Positions 32,153 to 39,557 of a stretch of DNA of 64,000 bases are shown here, in pieces. Below the pieces are notes generated by a model. The model was not told the origin of the DNA. It was given only the letters and a program-made list of their open reading frames with translations, and did not search any database. The DNA comes from G965212005 sp965212005 (GTDB taxonomy: Bacteria > Pseudomonadota > Gammaproteobacteria > Porifericomitales > Porifericomitaceae): positions 62,001-126,000 of the forward strand of contig OZ243038.1 of the NCBI GenBank assembly GCA_965212005.1. Reading direction: 5' to 3'. The position numbers were made by a program, and so were the translations under genes. Numbering within the stretch: the stretch's first letter is position 1; every line of letters begins with the position of its first letter.

Positions 32153-32799
32153 GCCGAACGGCCCGGATTAAAATAGCTCCGTCCGCGGTGGCCTTCGCCG
32201 ATATAGCGCAGCAAGCGCTGGAAGGTTTCCTCTCCCCCTGCCAGGTTACATTCCGACACGTTGACAATAATGAGCGGGGAGGCCTTGTAGTGATGGAAAT
32301 ATTCCACGTACAAGGTGCAGATCTGCTCCAGGTACAAGGGATCGATCTGCCGCTCATAGGGAATGCCGCGCCGCCTGATGCGCCGTAGCAGCACTTCGGG
32401 CGGCGCCTGCAGGTAGATCATCAATTCCGGCACCAGGGGTTGGAGCCCCAGCAGTTGGTGTACTTGCAGGTAGAGTGGATATTCCTGTTCATCCAGTGTC
32501 GCCTGGGCAAAGAGTGGATCCTTTTCCAGCATGAAATCGGTTATCCAGCCGGGGGGATGGAACAGGTCGCGCTGGCGGAACGCGGCCAGCTGCCGACCGC
32601 GCTGGAACAGGAAATACAACTGCGTCGGCAGTGCCACCCGGCTGTTTTTCTGGTAGAAATGGGGCAGGAACGGGTTGTCCCGATCCTGCTCCAGCAGCGC
32701 GTGCAGTCCGCAGTGATCCGCTAACCGCCGGACCAGCGTGGTTTTGCCGGCGCCGATCGGTCCTTCGACAATGATGCTGGCGGGAAGGCGGTCATGCAT
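32149..32799 (-). CDS. Deoxynucleoside kinase family protein
   Basis: 216 residues of the dNK/thymidine kinase 2-like family, which phosphorylate deoxynucleosides. P-loop GPIGAGKTTL at residue 13; LYFLFQRGRQL near 63; lid region RIRRRGIPYERQID near 140. Located between folK and panB, as is common in Pseudomonas-type genomes. Substrate cannot be assigned from sequence alone. Confidence 0.9.
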   Translation of the reverse strand: MHDRLPASIIVEGPIGAGKTTLVRRLADHCGLHALLEQDRDNPFLPHFYQKNSRVALPTQLYFLFQRGRQLAAFRQRDLFHPPGWITDFMLEKDPLFAQATLDEQEYPLYLQVHQLLGLQPLVPELMIYLQAPPEVLLRRIRRRGIPYERQIDPLYLEQICTLYVEYFHHYKASPLIIVNVSECNLAGGEETFQRLLRYIGEGHRGRSYFNPGRSA

Positions 32800-32802
32800 G
32801 GG

Positions 32803-33360
32803 TCATCCCGCCGTTCTGCGGTTTGGCGGCAGGGAAATGTGCTGCGGGCAGGGCGGAGATGCCAGGTCGGGGTTGCCGGGCAGGCGCTGGATCGGCTGCT
32901 GCGCCACTGCCGGCAGCAGGTCCGCCAGGCGGCCCAATTGCGGCAGTTGCAGTCCCGGTGCCAGTTCCTGCAGCGGGAGCAGTACGAAGGCGCGTCGTGC
33001 CAATTCCGGATGCGGCACGGTCAGGGTTTCGCTGGCGATCGTTTGCGTTCCGTACAGCAGCAGGTCCAGGTCCAGTGTGCGCGCGCTCCCGCGTTCCCGG
33101 CCGCGCACGCGGCCCTGGCGCTGCTCAATGCGTTGCAGTTCCTGCAGCAGGCGTTGCGGTGTGAGCCGGGTATCCAGGCGGGCGACGGCATTGACGTAAT
33201 CCGGCTGCTCCGGGCACGGCGGCACCGGGGCGCTGAGGTACAGCGAGGAACAGCCTTGCAGATGGCATTCCGGCAGTGCTGCCAGCGCCTGCAAGGCCCG
33301 TTCTATCTGCCTGTCGGGCCGGTCCAGGTTGCTGCCTAGTCCGAGGTAGGCCGGGATCAT
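32803..33360 (-). CDS. folK: 2-amino-4-hydroxy-6-hydroxymethyldihydropteridine pyrophosphokinase
   Basis: 185 residues from ATG 33360 (an AGGA lies close upstream). Transfers pyrophosphate to the pterin in folate synthesis. Motifs: IPAYLGLGSNLDRPDRQI, PDYVNAVARL, RIEQRQGRVRG, ARTLDLDLLLYG and VPHPELARRAFVLLPL. The C-terminal ~20 residues are basic and Pro-rich and probably disordered. The larger open frame to 33780 overlaps pcnB and is not used. Five bases separate it from pcnB. Confidence 0.95.
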   Translation of the reverse strand: MIPAYLGLGSNLDRPDRQIERALQALAALPECHLQGCSSLYLSAPVPPCPEQPDYVNAVARLDTRLTPQRLLQELQRIEQRQGRVRGRERGSARTLDLDLLLYGTQTIASETLTVPHPELARRAFVLLPLQELAPGLQLPQLGRLADLLPAVAQQPIQRLPGNPDLASPPCPQHISLPPNRRTAG

Positions 33361-33365
33361 CGTCC

Positions 33366-34661
33366 TCACGATCGCGACCGCCTGCGTCTGCGAGCACGGG
33401 ACGACCGGGTGGCAGGGGTGGCAGGGGTGGCCTGCTCCCGTATCAGCGGTTGCCAGTATTCCAGTGCCGCGCCCAGGTCCTCGCCGGCGGCGCAGCGATG
33501 CTCCAGCAGATCGCAGGCCGCGCTCAGTCCCGCTTGCCGCAGCAGCCGGGCACGGCGCCTGGGGCGGGGATTTTGCAATGCCTGTTGCAGCCGCCAGACG
33601 TCCCGTGCCATGCAGGTAAAGCGGCGTGGGATTGAGAGGCTTTTGACTTGTTGCGACAGGGTGGCATCGCCGGCCAACTCGATCGCCTGCTGCGGTTCCA
33701 GTTCCTGATGGCTGTACTCCTGCAGGCGTTTGTGCATCGGATACCAGAGCAAGGCGGCCAGCAGGAAGCCGGGCGAGCATGGCTGTTGCAGGGCCCGGCG
33801 CCGGTCGCTGTCCTGTAGCACCGAGCGCAGTAACGGATAGGCCATGTTGCCGGGTTCAGTGAGCACTTCCTCGGTTTGTGGAAACAGAAAATAAAACAGG
33901 CCGTAGTGGCGCAACTGCTCGAAGGTTTCCCAGCCGTGCCCGTACAGAAACAGTTTCTGAAATTCTTCAAACAGCCGCGAAGGCGAGATTTCTTGCAGCA
34001 GGTGTGCCAGTTGGCTGATGCATGCCGTTGCCCGTGGCTCGATGTGAAAGTCGAGCTTGGCGGCAAAGCGCACGGCACGCAGCATCCTGACCGGATCTTC
34101 GTGGTAGCGCAGTTGCGGTTCGCCGATCAGGCGCAATCGCCGCTGCTGTATGTCCTCCATGCCCCCGGTGTAGTCCACTACCGAAGAGGCCTGTACGTCG
34201 TAGAACAGGGCATTGATGGTGAAGTCGCGCCGCCATACGTCATCGTCGATGGTTCCGTATTCGTTGTCGCAGACTACACTTCCCTGTTCGCTGTGCGTCT
34301 CGGAGGTTTGACGGGGCTGCCTGCGGAAGGTGGAAACTTCCAGGATTTCGGAACCGAAGTAGATATGGGCCAGGCGGAAACGCCGCCCGATCAGGCGGCA
34401 GTTGCGGAACAGTTCGCGGATCTGTTGGGGATGCGCGTCGGTGGCGATGTCGAAATCTTTGGGACTCAGATCGAGCAGCAGGTCCCGCACACAGCCGCCC
34501 ACCAGGTAGGCGCTGTAGCCGGCTTTATGCAGCCGGTCGAGAATCCGGAGTGCGTTCGGACTGATGCTGCGCCGCGCGATCGGATGTTCCGCGCTCGGGA
34601 TGATCTGCGGCTCGGGCCGCAGACTGGCGACCGGTTCCTGCTGGATGGCTGGTTTTCTCAA
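33366..34661 (-). CDS. pcnB: Poly(A) polymerase I
   Basis: 431 residues. Adds 3' poly(A) tails that promote RNA decay. Nucleotidyltransferase core: YLVGGCVRDLLLDLSPKDFD with the DxD pair, RRDFTINALFYD and GEPQLRYHEDPVRMLRAVRF. The C-terminus is strongly basic (SSRARRRRRSRS), typical of PcnB rather than CCA enzymes. The frame opens with TTG at 34661 and no clear ribosome site, so the first ~35 residues are uncertain. It precedes folK. Confidence 0.93.
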   Translation of the reverse strand: MRKPAIQQEPVASLRPEPQIIPSAEHPIARRSISPNALRILDRLHKAGYSAYLVGGCVRDLLLDLSPKDFDIATDAHPQQIRELFRNCRLIGRRFRLAHIYFGSEILEVSTFRRQPRQTSETHSEQGSVVCDNEYGTIDDDVWRRDFTINALFYDVQASSVVDYTGGMEDIQQRRLRLIGEPQLRYHEDPVRMLRAVRFAAKLDFHIEPRATACISQLAHLLQEISPSRLFEEFQKLFLYGHGWETFEQLRHYGLFYFLFPQTEEVLTEPGNMAYPLLRSVLQDSDRRRALQQPCSPGFLLAALLWYPMHKRLQEYSHQELEPQQAIELAGDATLSQQVKSLSIPRRFTCMARDVWRLQQALQNPRPRRRARLLRQAGLSAACDLLEHRCAAGEDLGAALEYWQPLIREQATPATPATRSSRARRRRRSRS

Positions 34662-34815
34662 TAGTAGATTCGTCTGTACTGGTGTGGATCGTCCTCCTTG
34701 CGGAGGAAACGGCCTTTCTGCCGGGAGGCAGGGCGCCGGTCACGGCGCGGCTGGGCAGTGGTATATGATAACATTATCCGCTTGTGCGGCTGTTTCAGAC
34801 TTGGTTGCGCATTCA

Positions 34816-34891
34816 GCTCCCTTCGTCTAGCGGCCCAGGACGTCGCCCTCTCACGGCGAAAACAGGGGTTCGATTCCCCTAGGGAGCGCCA
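34816..34891 (+). tRNA. tRNA-Glu (CTC anticodon)
   Basis: 76 nt with CCA encoded. Acceptor stem GCTCCCT/AGGGAGC; D-arm TCTAGCGGCCCAGGA; anticodon stem TCGCC/GGCGA with loop CTCTCAC, giving CTC (reads GAG); T-arm AGGGGTTCGATTCCCCT. The fold is complete. Most bacteria rely on tRNA-Glu(TTC), so this is probably an additional isoacceptor in a GC-rich genome. It lies alone between pcnB and the nucleotidase gene. Confidence 0.96.
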
Positions 34892-34961
34892 TTTTGTTAC
34901 CCCTCGTCGGTCACAGTCGGGTCGGCGGTGGGACGAGCCGAAGGGCAGGTTGCGTTACGAC

Positions 34962-35867
34962 ATGCAGGCAAATACTCAACGGGCCGCCGGGCAAAAACTG
35001 GTCGTTGGCATTTCTTCTCGGGCCTTGTTTAACCTGGATGACAGCCACCGGATCTACCAGGACCAGGGGCTGGAGGCGTACCGGCAATACCAAATCGAAA
35101 ACGAGGACGAACTGCTGGAGCCCGCCGGTGCCTTTCACTTGGTCCGCAAGCTGCTCAATATCAACGAATTATTGGGCGAGCAACGGATCGAGGTGGTGCT
35201 ACTGTCGCGCAATAGTGCCGATACCGGGCTGCGCGTGTTCAATTCCATCGAGCATCATCAGCTCCCGATCGCCTGCGCCGCTTTTTGCGGCGGTGCCAGC
35301 CCGCACCGCTACGTGGATCCTTTTGGCGTGCATTTGTTTTTGTCCAGCAATGCCGAGGACGTGCGCCGGGCGTTGGAGCAGGGGGTGGCCGCCGCCAAGC
35401 TGCTTTCCTCACGGGAGTTCTCCGACGATGGGATCCGTTTTGCCTTTGACGGTGACGCGGTCTTGTTTTCCGACCAGGCGCAGCGCATTTACCAGGAGCA
35501 GGGATTGCAGGCCTTTTCTCAAAGCGAGCAGGCCGCGGCCGCGGAGCCGTTGGACGGCGGCCCGTTCAAACCGTTTTTGTCCGAACTGCATCGCTTGCAG
35601 CAGGAATTTACCCAGGGCCCGTGCCCGATCCGAACCGCGTTGGTTACGGCTCGCTCCGCGCCCGCCCACAAGCGCGTTATCAATACGCTACGGCATTGGG
35701 GCGTGCGTCTGGACGAGTCTTTGTTCCTGGGTGGCAAGGATAAGGCGGAGTTTTTGAGAGCGTACCGGGCGGACGTGTTTTTCGACGACCAACAGCACTA
35801 CTGCGACTCGGCGCGCAGCGCCGTGACGACTGGTCACGTGCCTTCCACCTCTGCGCTTCCCCGCTAG
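34962..35867 (+). CDS. 5'-nucleotidase (PF06189 family)
   Basis: 301 residues from ATG 34962. Resembles the cytosolic 5'-nucleotidase PF06189 family: LVVGISSRALFNLDDSH near the start (family DxD-type core), VVLLSRNSADTGLRVFNSI, FAFDGDAVLFSD near 170, and a C-terminal SLFLGGKDKAEFLRAYRADV plus FFDDQ. It would dephosphorylate nucleoside monophosphates. The longer frame back to 34698 passes through the tRNA and is excluded. No obvious operon partners. Confidence 0.87.
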   Translation: MQANTQRAAGQKLVVGISSRALFNLDDSHRIYQDQGLEAYRQYQIENEDELLEPAGAFHLVRKLLNINELLGEQRIEVVLLSRNSADTGLRVFNSIEHHQLPIACAAFCGGASPHRYVDPFGVHLFLSSNAEDVRRALEQGVAAAKLLSSREFSDDGIRFAFDGDAVLFSDQAQRIYQEQGLQAFSQSEQAAAAEPLDGGPFKPFLSELHRLQQEFTQGPCPIRTALVTARSAPAHKRVINTLRHWGVRLDESLFLGGKDKAEFLRAYRADVFFDDQQHYCDSARSAVTTGHVPSTSALPR

Positions 35868-35971
35868 CTGTTGCGCTCCATGCGCCGGTGCCGGTTGCGC
35901 TGGTCTGCCGTTTTCAGCACTGCGGTGGCCGGCGGGCCGGTCGTCGGCGGGATGACTGCCGGTAACGGCGG

Positions 35972-36541
35972 TTACGGGGCTGGCTTGCCTGGTCCGCGCT
36001 TTAGCAGAATGTCGAGCGCACCGCTTGCGCCGGCGCCGGCGGAGCTCGGCCAGTACGCCATGACCTGCAGCGACTGCTTCAGCCAACTGCCAATTTCCCC
36101 CTTCAGGACCGGGTTGCCTCCCGGCGAATGCAGTCCTTTGCCGTGGATGATGCGTACCCGCCAGTACCGGTTTTGGCCGCACTGCTTCAGGAAGGCTTGC
36201 ACCTCCAGCCGGGCACTTTCCCTGGTTTGGCCGTGCAGGTCCAGTTCCTTCTGTACGGCGTACCCGCCTCGGCACAGCCGCTTGATGTGCCGGATCGATA
36301 CGCCGCTGCGCCGGAAGCTGAACTCTGTTTCGCAGATACCCGCGCTTGCGGTGTCGGGCCGCGCCCGGTCGCGGCGGCGGGCTTCGCCCGGGGTGGGGGC
36401 GGGCGCTGCCGGGTCGGCGGGTGCCGGTTCCAGTTGCTTGACGGCGGCTCGGAACAAGGCTCGTTCGGACGAGCTGATCGGTTCCACCCCGGTCTTGTCT
36501 GCCGGCGCGGTGGCCGGGGAGCTTTCTTTATCGCGCTTCAT
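35972..36541 (-). CDS. Smr-domain protein
   Basis: 189 residues from ATG 36541. The N-terminal ~95 residues are polar and Pro/Ala-rich. The C-terminal Smr domain has ELDLHGQTRESARLEVQAFL and RIIHGKGLHSPGGNPVLKGE, the DLHG and HGxG motifs of the SmrA/B branch. Such domains nick DNA or cleave RNA, for example at collided ribosomes. A TTG at 36556 is an alternative start. It is followed on the other strand by the nucleotidase; msrQ lies just upstream. Confidence 0.88.
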   Translation of the reverse strand: MKRDKESSPATAPADKTGVEPISSSERALFRAAVKQLEPAPADPAAPAPTPGEARRRDRARPDTASAGICETEFSFRRSGVSIRHIKRLCRGGYAVQKELDLHGQTRESARLEVQAFLKQCGQNRYWRVRIIHGKGLHSPGGNPVLKGEIGSWLKQSLQVMAYWPSSAGAGASGALDILLKRGPGKPAP

Positions 36542-36559
36542 CGCGCTGCCAGGCAAGTC

Positions 36560-37165
36560 TCAGCGGGATCGGGCGGCTTGCCATTGTTGTAGCCGCTTGC
36601 CTAATGTAGGCGTGCGCAGAAACAGTAGCCCGATCAAAATGATTCCGTAGATCAGTGGTTCGCGCAGGTCGGCTTTCACCAGCCACAGGAAGTGCAGCAC
36701 GCCCAGCGTGGCGATCAGGTAGATCAATCGGTGCAGTTGCTTCCAGCGTCTGCCCAGGCGCCGCATCATGCCGTTGGTGGAGGTAATGGCGAGCGGCAGC
36801 AACAATACCAGGGCGGAAAAGCCCACGGTAATGTAAGGGCGCTTCCAGATGTCGCGCCCGATCTCGCTCCAGTCGAAAAACTGGTCCAGCACCAGGTAGG
36901 TCAGAAAATGCAGGCAGGCGTAAAAAAAGGCGTATAGCCCGAGCAGGCGCCGGTAAATGACCAGCCGCCAGTTGAACAGGTTGCGCAGTGGGGTGATGGC
37001 CAGCGTCACCAGCAGCAGGCGCAGCGCCCAGCTACCGGTCTGGTGAGTGATCTCCTCGATCGGATTGGCACCCAGGTCGCCGAAAAACGCCTGGTAGATC
37101 AGCATGCCCAGCGGGATCAGGCATACGCAAAACAGGGCTGGTTTGATCCATGCCCTTAATTTCAT
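36560..37165 (-). CDS. msrQ: MsrQ haem-binding membrane subunit of methionine sulfoxide reductase
   Basis: 201 residues, six predicted membrane helices. Passes electrons from the quinone pool to periplasmic MsrP. Motifs: GSWALRLLLVTLAITPLR, YRRLLGLYAFFYACLHFLTY with a haem-ligand His, and WKQLHRLIYLIATLGVLHFL with two more. Two bases separate it from msrP, so they form one operon. Confidence 0.95.
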   Translation of the reverse strand: MKLRAWIKPALFCVCLIPLGMLIYQAFFGDLGANPIEEITHQTGSWALRLLLVTLAITPLRNLFNWRLVIYRRLLGLYAFFYACLHFLTYLVLDQFFDWSEIGRDIWKRPYITVGFSALVLLLPLAITSTNGMMRRLGRRWKQLHRLIYLIATLGVLHFLWLVKADLREPLIYGIILIGLLFLRTPTLGKRLQQWQAARSR

Positions 37166-37167
37166 TT

Positions 37168-38130
37168 TCAGAAGTGCCGAAGTAAATCCATGTCTGCGTA
37201 CAGGCTGGCTACCTGGTCGGCGTAGCCGTTGAACATCAGCGTTTCCCGTTTGAAGAACTCTCCGATCCTGCGCTCCTTGCGCTGACTCCAGCGCGGGTGG
37301 TCCACTTGCGGATTCACGTTCGAGTAAAACCCGTATTCCTGGGGCGCGGAGTCGTTCCAGGCGGTTCTCGGCTGCGTGCGCGTGAACTCGACCCGGACGA
37401 TGGACTTGATGCTCTTGAAGCCGTACTTCCAGGGCACCATCAGGCGGATGGGGGCGCCGTTCTGATTGGGCAGAATTTTCCCGTACAGTCCGACCACGAA
37501 TATACTCAGCGGGTGCATCGCCTCATCCATGCGCAGCCCCTCCCGGTAGGGCCAGTCCAACACTGTGCGTAACTGTCCGGGCATTTCTTTCGGGCGCAGG
37601 ACGGTTTCAAAAGAGACGTACTTGGCGTGCGAGTTGGGTCCGAAGCGGCTCAGCACCTTGTGTACCGGCACCCCCACCCATGGGATCACCATGGACCAGG
37701 CTTCTACGCAGCGCAGGCGGTAGATGCGTTCCTCCAGTTTGTGCGGGCTGATGAAGTCTTCTACGTCGTAGCTTCCGGGGTGGTCGCATTCACCGCTGAC
37801 TTCCAGCGTCCAGGGTTGCGGTTTGAATTGGCCGCTGTGTTCGGCAGGGTCGCTCTTATTGGTGCCGAATTCGTAGAAATTGTTGTAGGTGGTAACTTTA
37901 TCATACGGAGTTAATTCTTCGTCGGTGGAGTAGGGGCTGTTAAAGGCTTCAATGATCTGCTGGTTCGGCTCCAGGCGGTTTGCCGCCAGCAGCGAGGCCG
38001 CCGGCCCGGCCAGGCCGGCACCCGCCAGTCCGAGCACGGCCCCGTTGCGGAGGAAGCGGCGACGCTGCGCAAACACGCGTTCATCGGTAATTTCGGATGG
38101 TTTGATATCTGCCGGGGACTTAATCAACAT
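37168..38130 (-). CDS. msrP: MsrP periplasmic methionine sulfoxide reductase (molybdopterin)
   Basis: 320 residues. Twin-arginine leader QRRRFLRNGAVLGLAGAG shows Tat export. Molybdenum ligand Cys lies in RLRCVEAWSMVIPWVG; NNFYEFGTNKSDP and APIRLMVPWKYGFKSIKSIV are family hallmarks. Repairs oxidised methionines in periplasmic proteins with MsrQ. Normal length. Expression control is not visible. Confidence 0.97.
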   Translation of the reverse strand: MLIKSPADIKPSEITDERVFAQRRRFLRNGAVLGLAGAGLAGPAASLLAANRLEPNQQIIEAFNSPYSTDEELTPYDKVTTYNNFYEFGTNKSDPAEHSGQFKPQPWTLEVSGECDHPGSYDVEDFISPHKLEERIYRLRCVEAWSMVIPWVGVPVHKVLSRFGPNSHAKYVSFETVLRPKEMPGQLRTVLDWPYREGLRMDEAMHPLSIFVVGLYGKILPNQNGAPIRLMVPWKYGFKSIKSIVRVEFTRTQPRTAWNDSAPQEYGFYSNVNPQVDHPRWSQRKERRIGEFFKRETLMFNGYADQVASLYADMDLLRHF

Positions 38131-38463
38131 AATTCATTACTCCACATTCAGCCATGCTGTTGCAACGGACCGGCCTCCCTCCCTCAAAGAGTTCAAGGCT
38201 CCGAAGTTGTTTCTTTCAGGGTGGTTCAGGGTGGTTCCGGGATTTTCAGCGCCCTTGCGCCCGCAAGGCACGCTGTCGTTCGGTGTATTCAATACCGGAA
38301 AATATAGCATGATTCCGGTCTGATCGGAAAGCCAGGGGATCCGTGATCAGGCGCCGCGGCCGAGTGTGACAGCGGGCTTTCCCGGCTTTTCCGCCACCTT
38401 GCGATGGGCGGGTGCAGACGGTAAAATGCCTACTGTTGTCTGGATTTATGAGGTTCTTTTAGG
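38131..38463. other. Intergenic region between msrP and a lipoprotein gene
   Basis: Divergent promoter space of 333 bp. I see only a short direct repeat (CAGGGTGGTT twice in a row, near 38217-38236) and no gene. No confident promoter can be marked. Confidence 0.5.
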
Positions 38464-38859
38464 ATGTTTCACGCTCAGCTTCCCCGCTGTATCTCTGTAT
38501 TTCCGCGATGGTTCATGGGTTGGCTGGCGCTACTGGGCTGCCTGGCGCTACTGGGCTGCGCAATCCCGGTACCTTCCGCCATTGGCCTGGCAATGGTGGA
38601 TGAGATCGATATGTCGCTGCAGGATTTGGCGATTGCTGCGCTGAAAAGCGACCGGTGTGAGCAGAAGGGTCTCGATTCCGATTCCAGTGTGCTCGCCGGT
38701 ACGATTGCCGGCTTGTCTACCGGTCAGCGCACCCGTTTCACGACCCTGCAGGAGCAGTATCGCGACCAGGTGGCGGACGGAGTCAATCAGCGGGAATGCA
38801 CCCAACATCAAAAGCTGCTCAGGCGGATCAAGGGCAAGCAGATCATCATTTCCTCCTAG
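38464..38859 (+). CDS. Small predicted lipoprotein, unknown
   Basis: Up to 131 residues. A hydrophobic stretch with two lipobox-like sites (LALLGCLALLGCAIPVPS) follows MGWLA, so translation may start at the internal ATG near 38515. The mature part is charged (AALKSDRCEQKGLDSDS, then TRFTTLQEQYRDQVADGV). No family recognised. Its TAG overlaps the GTG of the DUF192 gene by one base, so the two are coupled. Confidence 0.6.
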   Translation: MFHAQLPRCISVFPRWFMGWLALLGCLALLGCAIPVPSAIGLAMVDEIDMSLQDLAIAALKSDRCEQKGLDSDSSVLAGTIAGLSTGQRTRFTTLQEQYRDQVADGVNQRECTQHQKLLRRIKGKQIIISS

Positions 38860-39488
38860 TGGAACCTGGGCATCCGCCGCTGGACACCGATCTGATTTCT
38901 GCCTCTGGCCGCTGGTCGGCGGCGCAGATCCCCGCCTCGTGCCGCCGGCACCGATCGGGATGGCTGCTCGGATTGCTGTTGTGCTGCCCTTTGCTGCCGG
39001 TGCTCGGCGGGGAACCGCCGCAGCGGCAGCAACTGGTGATCGAAACCGCCTCCGGAGAACGTCATCGGTTCCAGGTGGAAGTGGCCCGCAGTCTGCGTGA
39101 GCGCAAGCGGGGGCTGTCCGGGCGCCGCGAGTTGCCGGCCGATGCCGGGATGCTGTTCGATTTTGAGCGCGAGCAACCGGTGACCATGTGGATGGTGGGC
39201 ACCTGGCTGTCGCTGGATATGTTGTTTATTCGCGCAGACGGGATGATCTCCCGGATTGAACGGCAGGCCGAGCCCCTGTCCGCCCGTCGTATCCGATCGG
39301 GAGGGCCGGTGCGGGCGGTATTGGAAATCAACGGTGGCAAGGCCCGCGCCCTGGGCATTCGGCCCGGCGATCGAGTGCTGTATTCCTGGGTTACCGAAGG
39401 CTCGAATCCGGGTCCGTTCCATGCTAGCATCGCAATGATGGAGGCGGGCGCAGGTCCGGCAGACTGCCGGGCAGGCGCATTTCGTTGA
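38859..39488 (+). CDS. DUF192 family exported protein
   Basis: 209 residues from GTG 38859, the only plausible in-frame start. A hydrophobic segment (SGWLLGLLLCCPLLPVLG, residues ~34-51) suggests export. DUF192 motifs follow: RSLRERKRGLSGRRELPADA, GMLFDFEREQPVTMWMVGTW, LSLDMLFIRADG and VLEINGGKARALGIRPGD. Function of the family is unknown. Usually the Trp-Met segment is followed by an Asn-Thr; here it is VGTW. Located upstream of gyrA with ~70 bp between. Confidence 0.82.
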   Translation: MEPGHPPLDTDLISASGRWSAAQIPASCRRHRSGWLLGLLLCCPLLPVLGGEPPQRQQLVIETASGERHRFQVEVARSLRERKRGLSGRRELPADAGMLFDFEREQPVTMWMVGTWLSLDMLFIRADGMISRIERQAEPLSARRIRSGGPVRAVLEINGGKARALGIRPGDRVLYSWVTEGSNPGPFHASIAMMEAGAGPADCRAGAFR

Positions 39489-39557
39489 AATCGATGCAGT
39501 TCATTGCAGATCGATTCAGATCGACGAATATAGCCCTTTCTATATTGTAATTTCTCT

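Noticed and set aside
33361..33780. Extended folK frame upstream of 33360
   Set aside because: It overlaps the C-terminal coding region of pcnB and lies before the conserved IPAYLGLGSN start.
34698..34961. Upstream extension of the nucleotidase frame
   Set aside because: It would translate straight through the tRNA-Glu gene.
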